Shown piece after piece: positions 18,125 to 27,412 of a stretch of DNA of 64,000 nucleotides (within the stretch, counting starts at the first letter, position 1; each line of letters starts with the position of its first letter). The position numbers were made by a program, and so were the translations under genes. Source of the DNA: Henriciella sp. (GTDB taxonomy: Bacteria > Pseudomonadota > Alphaproteobacteria > Caulobacterales > Hyphomonadaceae); assembly GCF_029936995.1 (NCBI RefSeq), contig NZ_JAPYRE010000008.1, positions 1 to 64,000 on the forward strand, given 5' to 3'. Under the pieces are notes generated by a model. It was given only the letters and a program-made list of their open reading frames with translations. It did not search any database and had not been told where the DNA came from.

Positions 18125-18698
18125 AGACAGACTTGAACATCCAGCCGGCCAGCGACTTGCCGCTGGTATGGCGTTCATCCTGCATGTCAAAGACCATTAG
18201 CGCAGTCATACCGAAGGCTTCTGTCTGAATGCCTTCCTTCATGATGTCGAAGCCCATCGAGCCGTAGAATTCCCGCATCGACGGCTCGGCGAGGATCGCG
18301 ATGTAGCGTTGTTTTTCCCACGCCACGTAATCGAGAACGGCGCGCATCACCGGGCCAAGCGTCTTGGAGCCGCGCCGTTCCGGTGCGGTCACGAGTTTGG
18401 AGACGATAACCGCTCCATTATCTGGATATGGCAGGGCTTCATGCAGCTGGAAGAGGGCATATCTGCCGGACATTTCAGTCTGGTTGACCGGGATAACCTG
18501 GGCGCTTGAGACTAGGTCTGCCCCGTCGAACAAGGCAAATGTGACACCCGCCCTGTCGGCTTCGTCAACCAGCAGGCGGGCTTGCGGATCTGCGCCGGGC
18601 AGCTGGAACTGTTTCTCAGCGCAATAGACGCGGTAACGCAGGTGCTGCACCAGTGGCAGGGTGCGCTCGTCGACAACGATCAGTTCTGCATTGGTCAT
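18114..18698 (-). CDS. GNAT-fold acyltransferase, FeeM/N-acyl amino acid synthase-like
   Basis: 194 residues. The opening LRYRVYCAEKQFQLPG, then LLVDEADRAGVTFALFDGADLVSSAQVIPV, resembles the autoinducer-synthase-like branch of the GNAT fold (FeeM, N-acyl amino acid synthases, distantly LuxI). There an N-terminal R-x-R-V-Y segment and an acidic D-x-x-D segment precede the acyl-ACP groove. VTAPERRGSKTLGPVMRAVLDYV is the cofactor or pantetheine-binding part. Its ATG overlaps the synthase stop codon in an ATGA, so translation is coupled. The inferred role is transfer of the finished acyl chain from the synthase ACP to an amine, giving an N-acyl product. An ordinary acetyl-CoA-dependent GNAT remains possible. 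Confidence 0.8.
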   Translation of the reverse strand: MTNAELIVVDERTLPLVQHLRYRVYCAEKQFQLPGADPQARLLVDEADRAGVTFALFDGADLVSSAQVIPVNQTEMSGRYALFQLHEALPYPDNGAVIVSKLVTAPERRGSKTLGPVMRAVLDYVAWEKQRYIAILAEPSMREFYGSMGFDIMKEGIQTEAFGMTALMVFDMQDERHTSGKSLAGWMFKSVFNR

Positions 18699-21600
18699 TG
18701 TTCTTCAAACCCGTCATCCGTAACGCACCAGGTGCGGCTGGCTGGATCGAAACTGAGGTCGTAACGTTGGCGTCCGCCCGGTCCGGTCACGAAGGGTGGA
18801 TCAAGCTGGACCTTTCCCGGATGGATTCCCCATTTACACGCGAAGTGTTCTTTTACGGCAACTGCCTTGACCAATGCGCTGCCCGTCAGGCCTTCACATC
18901 CCCAGGCTTCGGCGACGGTGCCAGGCAGCCAGTCACACGCGATGACATCGGCCGGGGACAGGCGGGTCAGCTTCCCGTCTGTCCGGCTCAGCGGGGCGGG
19001 GTGTGCATCGCTTTCGCCTTTCAAAAAAGCCTTTCTTTCCAGGGCGCCAAGCGTTGATAGCGGCCCCTTCGGATAGGCTTTCTCGATAAGGTCGAGCCGG
19101 GCCCAGAGATCGCTCCCGAGGAAAGCCTCGATCGTGACAGGCAGGTCGCCTGTGAGAAGGTCGCGCTGGCCGGGTACGCCCCGGATCGTGAGGTCGCCCG
19201 TTGCCGGTAGATCCGAACAGATCACAAGCCGCTCGATGCGGACAGGATAGATCGCGCAATCTTCCACACCATCAAACCACTCCTCCGGGGTCTCATGCGG
19301 GGGGCCGTGGACCAGTGCGTCGAGGATGACGGCATCGAAGGCGTCCCCCGGACAATCTGCAAGTGAGAGATCGACCGTCGCTTCGAACCCTTTGCTGTCG
19401 CGGCGTATCCCGGTGACGGGTCTGAGGCCCGGCCCATGGAAGAGATCGGCAGTTTCATACGGATCGGGAAGGGGCTTGCCATGATCACTGGGCTTCAGGC
19501 GCGATGCGGGCGCGCGTGTGCGTGTCGCGATCTGTCCGGAGGACAGAATGGTCCAGGGTGCATCCGGATCGCTTTCAGCCCGCCCGCGCAGGCGGGCCTT
19601 TCCATCCGGTGTGACACGGGTTTCCACACGCAGGCCATGATCGGGGACGCTGGCCCACTGGCGGGGAGAAAAGCCGGTCAATTCAATCGGATAACCGGAA
19701 AAATCCGCCGCGCGGGCCTGACGCAACAGCATCCCGGCCTGAGAAAGAAGTGGCAGGGCGGGCAGGGTATGGGTTGGCCGGTGCGCGCCCACCCAGGCCG
19801 GAATTTGCGGTCTCAAGGTGGTGTGAGAGCGGTGTAGCAGTGGTGTGGGAGCGGTACAGAATCTGATGCTCACTCCACGCATTTCATAGATACGCAGGCC
19901 ATCGACCCAGAGCGAGCCCGTCCCCCGGATGATCGTCGCTTCGTCCTGTTCCTCCACCCCGTCGATCTCGATGGTGGCGGTCACCTGTTTTGCGGTCGGG
20001 TTGACCTGGCCGCGATAGGTCCAGACGAGGTCTTCGCCGGGCTCAACCGGTTCCCAGTGTGGCTGCTCGAAACGCGCCGCCAGTCCCTTTAGGTCGCCAG
20101 CACGCGCGAGCAGCTGGACCAGCATGTCGAGGCCGAGCGATCCGGGCTGAACCGGATCCGAGAAGAAGTGGGCCCTGAAATACCAGGCATAGGGGTCGAC
20201 GAATTGCTGCGCGCGGATGCGGCCAAGCCCGGCTGCGCCGCCTTCAGGTTCGAACCGGTCGATCATGTCGAACAGGGCAAGACGGCCCGTCGAGACTGGC
20301 AGAACGGTTTCTGCCTCGCTTGGCGGATCGGCCGGGGCGTCGATGAAGGCGCGGGCTGCGTCGCTGGCTTTCAGTCCGGCTTGTGCGGCGAGCGAGGCCT
20401 TGGTGAAAAAGCCGAAGCTCGTCTCCAGTGTTACGACAGGGGTGCCGTCGGCAAGCGTGGCTTCAAGCTCGAAGAAGACAATCGTCATCGGGCCGACGCG
20501 TGAGGCGCGGGTCAACGTCGTGCGCGTGCGGATGGTGCCGTCTTCCGGCCATATCTGGCGGGCCGTCCTGCCAGCGCCGTCGAGATTGCGGAACCGGGTT
20601 TCGCCCGAGAGCGCAAAGCCGGAATAGGAAGCAAGCCAGCCGCAGGGCTGGAGGATCACTTCGGTCAGGACCGAGAAGGGCATGGTGCCGGTCCCGCCAT
20701 CGGTGAAATACCAGGCGTCAGGCGGGATGTCGTATTCGGCGATCGCCGTAAGCCCTGCCGCCTGCTGGCCGGATGGGCCTGTCACGGAAAGGACCCGGCT
20801 GACCATGTGATAGGGTGGCTGGGGGAGGCGCGGCACGGCGCCCCTGTGATCGAACGGGGCATACATCGAGCCGAAGGCGTTGCTCGGTGCGCCGGAACCG
20901 CACTCGATCATGGCGGCTTCATCGCCGCGCACATCGCCCTCGTCATTGACGTAATGCGGCACCGATTTCGCTTTCGCCATATGCGGCCACTGGCGGCGCA
21001 GGCGCACGCCAAAACGCGGACAATAGAAGACCTTCCGCCCGTCAGACCGTGCGAGAAGGCTTGCAAAGACGACAGGCTCCTCGCCGTCGATGATCTCGTC
21101 GATGAAGACTTCATAGGTCACGTCATGATCGGCGTCCGGGGTAACCTGTCCGCGGCAGTAGAAGGTTGCCGCCTCTCCCGGTGCGGGCTCGAAGACATGG
21201 CTGTCGCGCTCGATTGTGAAGCCAAGTGCTGCGGCGGTGAACTCCAGCGTCTGGACAGCCGCCTCGGCCATCAGCGTGCCGGGCATGCAGGGGTCTTCGT
21301 GGAAATGCCCGTCATAGAACCACGCATCCTTCGGCACATGCTGGCATGCCTTCAGATAGCCCCGGCCCCAGGGCCCGCCTTGTGGCTCAAAAGTCTCGAC
21401 ATCGTCGAAGAGGGCGAGGCGTCCGGCTGGCAGGCGTGCCGGCCTTGTATGCGGGGCGGCACGTTCGAAGCCTGCGCCGAAACAGCGATAGGTGTCCCCG
21501 GCCCGGAAGGCGGCGACGTCCGCACTCGTGAAGGCGGTTTTTTGTGAAGGCGTGGTCCTGTCGAGTCTCGGTTCGGCTGTTGGCGCGCCATCCTTTTCCG

Positions 21601-24600
21601 CGTCCCAGAGCACACCCTTGGAGTTGGCCAGTTCCTCATCGGTGAAGAAACCAGCCTGCCCGTTGCGCACTGACAGGATCAGCCGGTCATCGGCGTAGCA
21701 GTCATACTCGAAGAAGAACATGCGCACGCCGGAAAGCTCGGCATGGCCCTTGATGGAGATCTGGAAGCGCACTGTCTCGCCGATGCGTGGCAGGCCGGTC
21801 TCGTGGAAGGTCAGCTCGCAGCCGAGCAGGCGGTAGACGCGATCCGAACAGTTCAGCATGTCCGCGCCCATCCATGAGATAAGCGCGAGGTCGGCCTGTC
21901 CGGCCTCGATCAGCGGGCCGGGGCGCAAGCGGCCATCGCTGACGGCCCAGAGGTCTTGCGTGACATCGGTCTCGGTCCAGATCGTGCCCTTGCCCTGTAC
22001 CAGCGCCTCGGCGTCGATCCCGGCAATGCGGTCGCAGAGCAGCATGGGCGGGCGCGGCATGCGTACCTGACGGACATATTTGTCCTGAGCGGTAAAGGCC
22101 TCGCCGAAGACTTCGGAAATGTTTCCGGCAGCCGCGTGTTCGATCTGCTGGCGGGTGAAATTCGGGCCAACAGGCTCACGCCAGAAGAGCGGTGTGACGC
22201 CTTTTATTGTTGCGGGAGCAGGCGCGGGTTTTCGAGCCGCAGGACGAGGAGTCGGGCGTGTCGCTGGCCGTTCGAGAACGGCCGTCTCAATGGCAGGGCC
22301 GGGCGGTTTCCAGCTGATGCCGGGCGCAAGCGGGAGTTTGCGGCCTCTCGGAGGTTTTGACGCAGGCGGTGTGAAGGGCTTCAGCCCCGGCCTGCGCGGC
22401 GGTGTCAAAGTGCGCCGGGCGAGAGGAGACGGCAGGCGCGGCGGCGGCTTGTGCGCCGGGAAAGTGATCTCGCCGGGGCCAGTCCTTCGGAAGGGGATGG
22501 TGTTGGCGCGTGTGGCCTCAAGCCGGGCCTTCACTCTCTCCATCTTCACGTCATGCCCGGTTGCGAAGACAGCTGCGGCCAGCGTGGCAATGTCGAATAG
22601 TGCGGGCTGGCCGAAACGGTCTGTGGCAAGGGCCGTCACCTCATCGCCCAGCGTTTCCCGGATGGCCCCGGTCAGCGTATCGCGCGGGCCAATCTCGATG
22701 AAGGTGCGCACGCCGTCCTTGTGGGCCCGCATCAGCGTCTTCGGGAAGTTCACTTCCGCCACCGCCTGCCCGGTCAGCATACGCGCGACCGTCTTTCTGT
22801 CCGGGCGGTATGGGCCGTTCACGGCATTGGCATAGAAGCGCACGCCTTTGGGCGCTTTCGTCTTGCGGGTGTGCAGGCGGCGCCATGTCTTCTCATAGGG
22901 ATCCATCATCGGCGTATGGACGACAAGATCGTGCGGGACACGGATGGCCGATCCGCCGAGGCGCTTCAGCACGCGCTGGCAGGCTCTAGCATCGCCTGCG
23001 ATGACACCGTCTGTCGGGCTGTAGAGAATGGTAAGGTCGCAGCGTGGCTCATCCTTCATGGCGCTACGGATTGCGGACTCACTGGCCTGTACGCGCCATG
23101 TTTCCCAGCTTACAGGGGCATTGTCTTTCCATGCGGCCTGTGCGGTTTTGAAGTCACCGGCGAGGTCATCAGTGTACATGCCGCTCTCGCCGATCGTGCC
23201 CATCAGGCCGTCTGCGTCGGTCCAAGCGCCGAAGGCGATCAGGGAATTGGTCTCGCCGGATGAGAGCCCCATCGCGACGGCGGGCTTGAGGCCGAGTATG
23301 TCGGTCAGCAGCATGTGCTGGGCCTGCGAAATCAGGGTCGTGGCGCGCAGCTGGTCATAGGCGGCGGCAAGGTCACCGGCTAGCAGGCGGGCGACCTCCG
23401 GGGCCGCCGGGAACTTCGCAGCGAGTTTCGGGCCAAGCTCTGGGAAGGCGGCAAACAGGCCCTGGCCCATGCCGGAATAGGCTGCCGCTGCCCCTGTAAA
23501 AACGAAAGCGAGCTCGCCGGCAGGCTTGCCCTTGCCGTAATGCAGGCCCTCGCCTTGTGGAACTGCACCGGAGACAAGTGCTGCGATGGCCTCGGCCCGG
23601 CGTGCGGCCAGCGTGGTCTCATCGGTTGCGATGATGGCAAGGCGGTGCTTGCCAGTGCAGGCCTGCTGGCCCTTGCGAAGCGCATCAAGCAGGGCCGAGC
23701 GTGTGGAGGCGGCGTAGGTTTCAAGATGCGGGGCCGGGCGCAGCAGATCCGGGGCCGGGTGCGGCCTCGCCTTCAGCTTCACCCTGCCGCCAGAAACGGT
23801 GATGGTGCGGGCCTTGCGTGTGAAGACCGGCGTGATCCCGGCTGTCTCAAGCGCCATGCCGCGAGAAGCAAGTTCGGTCTCGACCGCCAGCCGGGCCAGC
23901 CCGCCTGCGGCATGGGAGACCCCGTAGAGGCGTTCGAGCAGGGTTTCGTCCGGGAGGCTGCCGGTCAGTTTCAGGGACTTGAGTGTGACGGGGGGGGTCG
24001 CATCTTTGGCCCGTTTAAGGATGAAGGCCGCAGCGGCATCTCCGCCGGGTGTGCCTGTGGCGGTTTCGTGGACAGGGTCGGCTGAGAGGTCTGCGGACGC
24101 GACGATGGCCGCATCGATCTCGCCAGCTTCCAGCGCTCGCATGGCGAGTTCCAGCGCGCGCAGGCCGGATGCCTCTTCTTCCATTACGGCAAAGCCCTGG
24201 GCACGCCAGTCACCACGCACATTGAGCCGGTTGGCCGAGACGTTGGGCATTGCGCCCAGCACGTCACCGGGTTTCAGCGGTGGAGAGATATTATTGCGGA
24301 GAGCATCGGTTTCAGCCACCTCCGGGGAGAGGCCGAGCCGTTCGGCGATCCGGGCGCGCAGCATCCAGCGGGCAGCCTCTGGCGCGCAGGCAAAGCCGGT
24401 GAAGACGCTGACGCGGGCACCGTCTTCAAGTGGGAAACGCGCAAGCGCTTCATCGACGGCATCATAGAGGGCGAGCTGCTGGCCCTGGGCTGAGGCGAGC
24501 TCGCTCGGCGGTGTACGCAGCGGCTTCGGGCTGGCGGCGGTCTCCTGCATCGGGCCGCGTGCGGTTTTGGGGGGGCGCGAGAGGCGTTGCAGGACGGCAG

Positions 24601-25957
24601 CGACACCCCGGTCCGGGCCGAGTGAGAGGCCGGTCGCGCAGATGGCGGCTTGTGGTCTGGACCTGCTTTGCTTGCGGGCCTTGGGGCGCTTTCCGTTATC
24701 GGCGGCGAGGATGAGGTGGGCGTTGTTGCCGCCAAAGCCGAAATTGCTGACCGCCGCGATGCGGGGGCGGTCTTCCGGCCACGGGCTCTTGCGGGCGGGG
24801 GTGAGGTTTACGCCGTCGAAGCCTTCAAGCGCCTCCCCCTCCAGCCGTGTCGGCGGGATGATGCCTTCATTCAACGCAAAGCTCATCTTGATCAGGCTGG
24901 CGATGCCGGCAGCCGTGATGAGATGGCCGAGATTGCCCTTGAGCGAGCCGATGGGCAGGGGGCTCTTGCCGGTGAAGTGCGCGGCTGTCGCCAGTAGCTC
25001 CACCCGGTCGCCTGTAGCGGTGCCGGTGGCGTGGGCTTCCAGCAGGCCGATGTCGCAGGCCGGGTCGAGGCCGGAGACCTTCCAGGCGGCGGCCATGGCT
25101 TCGGCCTGTCCGCCTTCGTCCGGCGCGAGCAGGGATTTACGGCGTCCGTCATTGGAAAGCCCGATGCCCCGGATGACGCCGTGGACGGTGTCGTCTTCGG
25201 TGCAGTCTGCAAGCCGCTTCAGAACGAGGGCTGCTGCGCCCTCTGCCGGGACGAGCCCGTCGGCCCCTTGCACGAAGGGGCGGGATTGCCCGGTGGGGCT
25301 GAGTGCGTTGAGGGCGGAAAAGCCCTGGTGCAGGATGAGATTGTCCGCACCATTGACGGCGGCGGCGATGGCGACATCCAGCGAGCCGTCCTGAAGCCGG
25401 TCGCAGGCTAGCTTCACGGCATAAAGCGAAGAGGCGCAGGCGGCATCGAGGGCAAAGGCAGGGCCTCTTGCTTTCAGGGCCTGGGCGAGCAGGCGGGCCG
25501 GGCCGCCTGTATTGAAGCGATTGGCGGGGTCTATCGTGGAAGCGCCCGATTGCCACACGTCGCTCGCATAATCGCAGAGCGCGCGGCTCGGATAGCCGAG
25601 ATTGCCGGTAATGACGCCGAGCTTCCGGGCTTTCACTTTAGGGGCGCCAGCCTCAAGCCAGGCGGCGCGGCCTGCATGGAGCAGCCACTGGAAAAGCGGA
25701 TCGAGGCGGGCTGCATCGATATCGCCGAGCTTATGGGCGGACGGATCGAAGACATCCTCAAAATCTGTGACGAAGCCGCCACGATAGCCCATCTGCGCCT
25801 GTTCGGTATCGGTGACGCCCCATTTGCCTTGCGGGGCAGAGGCAAGAAGGTCGCGATCTTCCAGTATAGCCTGCCAGAGGGCAGCCGGGCTCAGCGCGCC
25901 GGGCAGGACGCAGCCGCGTCCGATAATGGCAATCGGTTCGAAACGCGGCTTACCCAT
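18695..25957 (-). CDS. Multidomain lipid synthase subunit, PfaB/PfaC-like (KS-CLF-AT-DH-DH and C-terminal extension)
   Basis: 2420 residues. The order read from the N-terminus starts with a ketosynthase (about 1-430) that has Cys174 in DAACASS, EAHATGTATGD and GHLITAAG. Next comes a degenerate KS or chain-length factor (about 440-760) without the Cys motif, then an acyltransferase (about 830-1130) with Ser899 in GLSSGE. Two double-hotdog FabA-like dehydratases follow. In the first (about 1280-1630) the second half is intact, with His1551 in GHFHEDPCMPGT. In the second (about 1660-2010) the active half carries His1930 in AHFFSDPVQPGS. A C-terminal 400 residues resemble a PKS dehydratase fold with a possible PPTase-like remnant. 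In classical pfa clusters these are the separate PfaB and PfaC proteins. It overlaps the KR gene by 8 nt and the acyltransferase by 4 nt. Confidence 0.9.
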   Translation of the reverse strand: MGKPRFEPIAIIGRGCVLPGALSPAALWQAILEDRDLLASAPQGKWGVTDTEQAQMGYRGGFVTDFEDVFDPSAHKLGDIDAARLDPLFQWLLHAGRAAWLEAGAPKVKARKLGVITGNLGYPSRALCDYASDVWQSGASTIDPANRFNTGGPARLLAQALKARGPAFALDAACASSLYAVKLACDRLQDGSLDVAIAAAVNGADNLILHQGFSALNALSPTGQSRPFVQGADGLVPAEGAAALVLKRLADCTEDDTVHGVIRGIGLSNDGRRKSLLAPDEGGQAEAMAAAWKVSGLDPACDIGLLEAHATGTATGDRVELLATAAHFTGKSPLPIGSLKGNLGHLITAAGIASLIKMSFALNEGIIPPTRLEGEALEGFDGVNLTPARKSPWPEDRPRIAAVSNFGFGGNNAHLILAADNGKRPKARKQSRSRPQAAICATGLSLGPDRGVAAVLQRLSRPPKTARGPMQETAASPKPLRTPPSELASAQGQQLALYDAVDEALARFPLEDGARVSVFTGFACAPEAARWMLRARIAERLGLSPEVAETDALRNNISPPLKPGDVLGAMPNVSANRLNVRGDWRAQGFAVMEEEASGLRALELAMRALEAGEIDAAIVASADLSADPVHETATGTPGGDAAAAFILKRAKDATPPVTLKSLKLTGSLPDETLLERLYGVSHAAGGLARLAVETELASRGMALETAGITPVFTRKARTITVSGGRVKLKARPHPAPDLLRPAPHLETYAASTRSALLDALRKGQQACTGKHRLAIIATDETTLAARRAEAIAALVSGAVPQGEGLHYGKGKPAGELAFVFTGAAAAYSGMGQGLFAAFPELGPKLAAKFPAAPEVARLLAGDLAAAYDQLRATTLISQAQHMLLTDILGLKPAVAMGLSSGETNSLIAFGAWTDADGLMGTIGESGMYTDDLAGDFKTAQAAWKDNAPVSWETWRVQASESAIRSAMKDEPRCDLTILYSPTDGVIAGDARACQRVLKRLGGSAIRVPHDLVVHTPMMDPYEKTWRRLHTRKTKAPKGVRFYANAVNGPYRPDRKTVARMLTGQAVAEVNFPKTLMRAHKDGVRTFIEIGPRDTLTGAIRETLGDEVTALATDRFGQPALFDIATLAAAVFATGHDVKMERVKARLEATRANTIPFRRTGPGEITFPAHKPPPRLPSPLARRTLTPPRRPGLKPFTPPASKPPRGRKLPLAPGISWKPPGPAIETAVLERPATRPTPRPAARKPAPAPATIKGVTPLFWREPVGPNFTRQQIEHAAAGNISEVFGEAFTAQDKYVRQVRMPRPPMLLCDRIAGIDAEALVQGKGTIWTETDVTQDLWAVSDGRLRPGPLIEAGQADLALISWMGADMLNCSDRVYRLLGCELTFHETGLPRIGETVRFQISIKGHAELSGVRMFFFEYDCYADDRLILSVRNGQAGFFTDEELANSKGVLWDAEKDGAPTAEPRLDRTTPSQKTAFTSADVAAFRAGDTYRCFGAGFERAAPHTRPARLPAGRLALFDDVETFEPQGGPWGRGYLKACQHVPKDAWFYDGHFHEDPCMPGTLMAEAAVQTLEFTAAALGFTIERDSHVFEPAPGEAATFYCRGQVTPDADHDVTYEVFIDEIIDGEEPVVFASLLARSDGRKVFYCPRFGVRLRRQWPHMAKAKSVPHYVNDEGDVRGDEAAMIECGSGAPSNAFGSMYAPFDHRGAVPRLPQPPYHMVSRVLSVTGPSGQQAAGLTAIAEYDIPPDAWYFTDGGTGTMPFSVLTEVILQPCGWLASYSGFALSGETRFRNLDGAGRTARQIWPEDGTIRTRTTLTRASRVGPMTIVFFELEATLADGTPVVTLETSFGFFTKASLAAQAGLKASDAARAFIDAPADPPSEAETVLPVSTGRLALFDMIDRFEPEGGAAGLGRIRAQQFVDPYAWYFRAHFFSDPVQPGSLGLDMLVQLLARAGDLKGLAARFEQPHWEPVEPGEDLVWTYRGQVNPTAKQVTATIEIDGVEEQDEATIIRGTGSLWVDGLRIYEMRGVSIRFCTAPTPLLHRSHTTLRPQIPAWVGAHRPTHTLPALPLLSQAGMLLRQARAADFSGYPIELTGFSPRQWASVPDHGLRVETRVTPDGKARLRGRAESDPDAPWTILSSGQIATRTRAPASRLKPSDHGKPLPDPYETADLFHGPGLRPVTGIRRDSKGFEATVDLSLADCPGDAFDAVILDALVHGPPHETPEEWFDGVEDCAIYPVRIERLVICSDLPATGDLTIRGVPGQRDLLTGDLPVTIEAFLGSDLWARLDLIEKAYPKGPLSTLGALERKAFLKGESDAHPAPLSRTDGKLTRLSPADVIACDWLPGTVAEAWGCEGLTGSALVKAVAVKEHFACKWGIHPGKVQLDPPFVTGPGGRQRYDLSFDPASRTWCVTDDGFEEQ

Positions 25958-27362
25958 GCGCGATCTCCGACCCGATCACGAGTTCGGCCGGACAGGCGCT
26001 TCCCGCCAGCACGGCATCGGCAAACAGGCGTGCGCCTGCATCACGCGGGATAAGCGAGACACCCATCTCCGCGAACTTCGCCTTCAGGCTGTCTGTCACC
26101 ATGCCGCCATCCCACGGTCCCCAGCCGAGCGAGGTGATCGCAGCCTGCGGATTAGTGGCTTTCAGCCAGTGGGCCATGCGGTTCAGGATCTCGTTGGCCA
26201 TGGCATAATCGGCCTGGCCAGTATTGCCGTAGCGTGCAGCAACCGAAGAGAAAAAGACCACTGTTTTCAATGTGCTTATGTCCAGCTCCGAGAGCAGGGC
26301 TTCAAGGCCGGAGATTTTCGGTGCGAAGACGGTCTCGACCTGTGCGCGGGTCTTCTCTCGGATCAGCTTGTCAGCAAGCACGCCCGCGCCGTGGACTAGG
26401 CCGGTAACGCGGCCGAGGTCACGGTGAACATGGGCAAGCGCTTCCCTGAGGGCCGCCGGATCGGCAATGTCTGTCGGAATGTAGAGGGCCTTGCCGCCGG
26501 CCTGTTCGATGGCGGCCAGCGTCTTTCGGATTTCGGCGCCTGAAAGCAGGGCGCGTACTTCCCTGTTGAGCGCGGCAGGCGCAATCTTATCGCCATTGGC
26601 CTTTGCACGCATGGCCAGCGCGCCGCGCAGGGCCTTTTCGTCTTCCGTTGGCTCCAGGTCATCCGGCCACTGGGTTATGGCGGACCGTCCAAGCAGGGCG
26701 AAGCGGGCCTGCGTGCGCCGCGCCAGTTCTATGATGCAGTCAGCGGTCACGCCGCGCGCACCGCCCGTGACCAGGAAGACATCCTGCGGCCCGGCCTGGC
26801 CGGGCTGGGCGGCGGGCAGCCGGTAAGGTGTATCCCCCGGAACGACGCGGCCCCTGCCGGAAAGCCCGGCACACAGGGCTGCGCCACCGCTTAGCAGTTC
26901 TTCGACAAGGCGGTCGCTTGCCGCTTTTGCCCCAAGGTCTGCAATGTCGATATCAATCGCGCGGATAAGGGCTTTCGGAAACTCGTGGGTGGCTGTTCGG
27001 GCAAGCCCGGTGAGGCCGCCGCGCCAGGCGCGATCATCGCCCGGCTGGAAGCGCCCGCCTGTATCCTGCAAAATGATGACGGAGCCGCCCTCGGCCTCAA
27101 GGCGGCGTGCTTGTGCCGACAGGGCTTCCAGCGCGCCTGCATGGGCGTCGAGCGCCGTACCTGTCAGACCGTGGGCAAGGATAAGGCCGTCAGCGTTGCC
27201 AGACGGTGTGGCCACCTGGCGGAGCCTGAACCCGGCGCTGGAAAGGGCAGGAACAAGCACGTCTGCCAGCGCTGCATCGCCGCCGACATATTCGATCAGC
27301 CCCGCTTCGCGCAGGCCCGGTGTTACGCGGCCCACAGGCTGTTGTGATGTATAGCTGACCAT
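25950..27362 (-). CDS. Ketoreductase of the lipid synthase (probably fused to the PfaA-type protein by -1 frameshift)
   Basis: 470 residues. A structural N-terminal half precedes an NADPH-binding Rossmann fold with VTGGARGVTADC, LLGRSAI and VHGAGVLADKL. The catalytic segment is FFSSVAARYGNTGQADYAMANE (Ser, Tyr, Asn) and is complete. In known PfaA proteins the KR lies at the C-terminus of the same polypeptide after the ACP repeats. Here a separate frame opens at ATG 27362 with no ribosome site upstream. The open frame extends back without a stop to the PfaA ACP end, in the -1 frame. It either is made as a fusion or starts poorly by itself. It reduces 3-ketoacyl-ACP intermediates. Confidence 0.88.
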   Translation of the reverse strand: MVSYTSQQPVGRVTPGLREAGLIEYVGGDAALADVLVPALSSAGFRLRQVATPSGNADGLILAHGLTGTALDAHAGALEALSAQARRLEAEGGSVIILQDTGGRFQPGDDRAWRGGLTGLARTATHEFPKALIRAIDIDIADLGAKAASDRLVEELLSGGAALCAGLSGRGRVVPGDTPYRLPAAQPGQAGPQDVFLVTGGARGVTADCIIELARRTQARFALLGRSAITQWPDDLEPTEDEKALRGALAMRAKANGDKIAPAALNREVRALLSGAEIRKTLAAIEQAGGKALYIPTDIADPAALREALAHVHRDLGRVTGLVHGAGVLADKLIREKTRAQVETVFAPKISGLEALLSELDISTLKTVVFFSSVAARYGNTGQADYAMANEILNRMAHWLKATNPQAAITSLGWGPWDGGMVTDSLKAKFAEMGVSLIPRDAGARLFADAVLAGSACPAELVIGSEIAHG

Positions 27363-27412
27363 GCGCAGCGAGAGCGTATCCGGCTGGGCGGCTGGCGATG
27401 GTGCGGGGCGGC

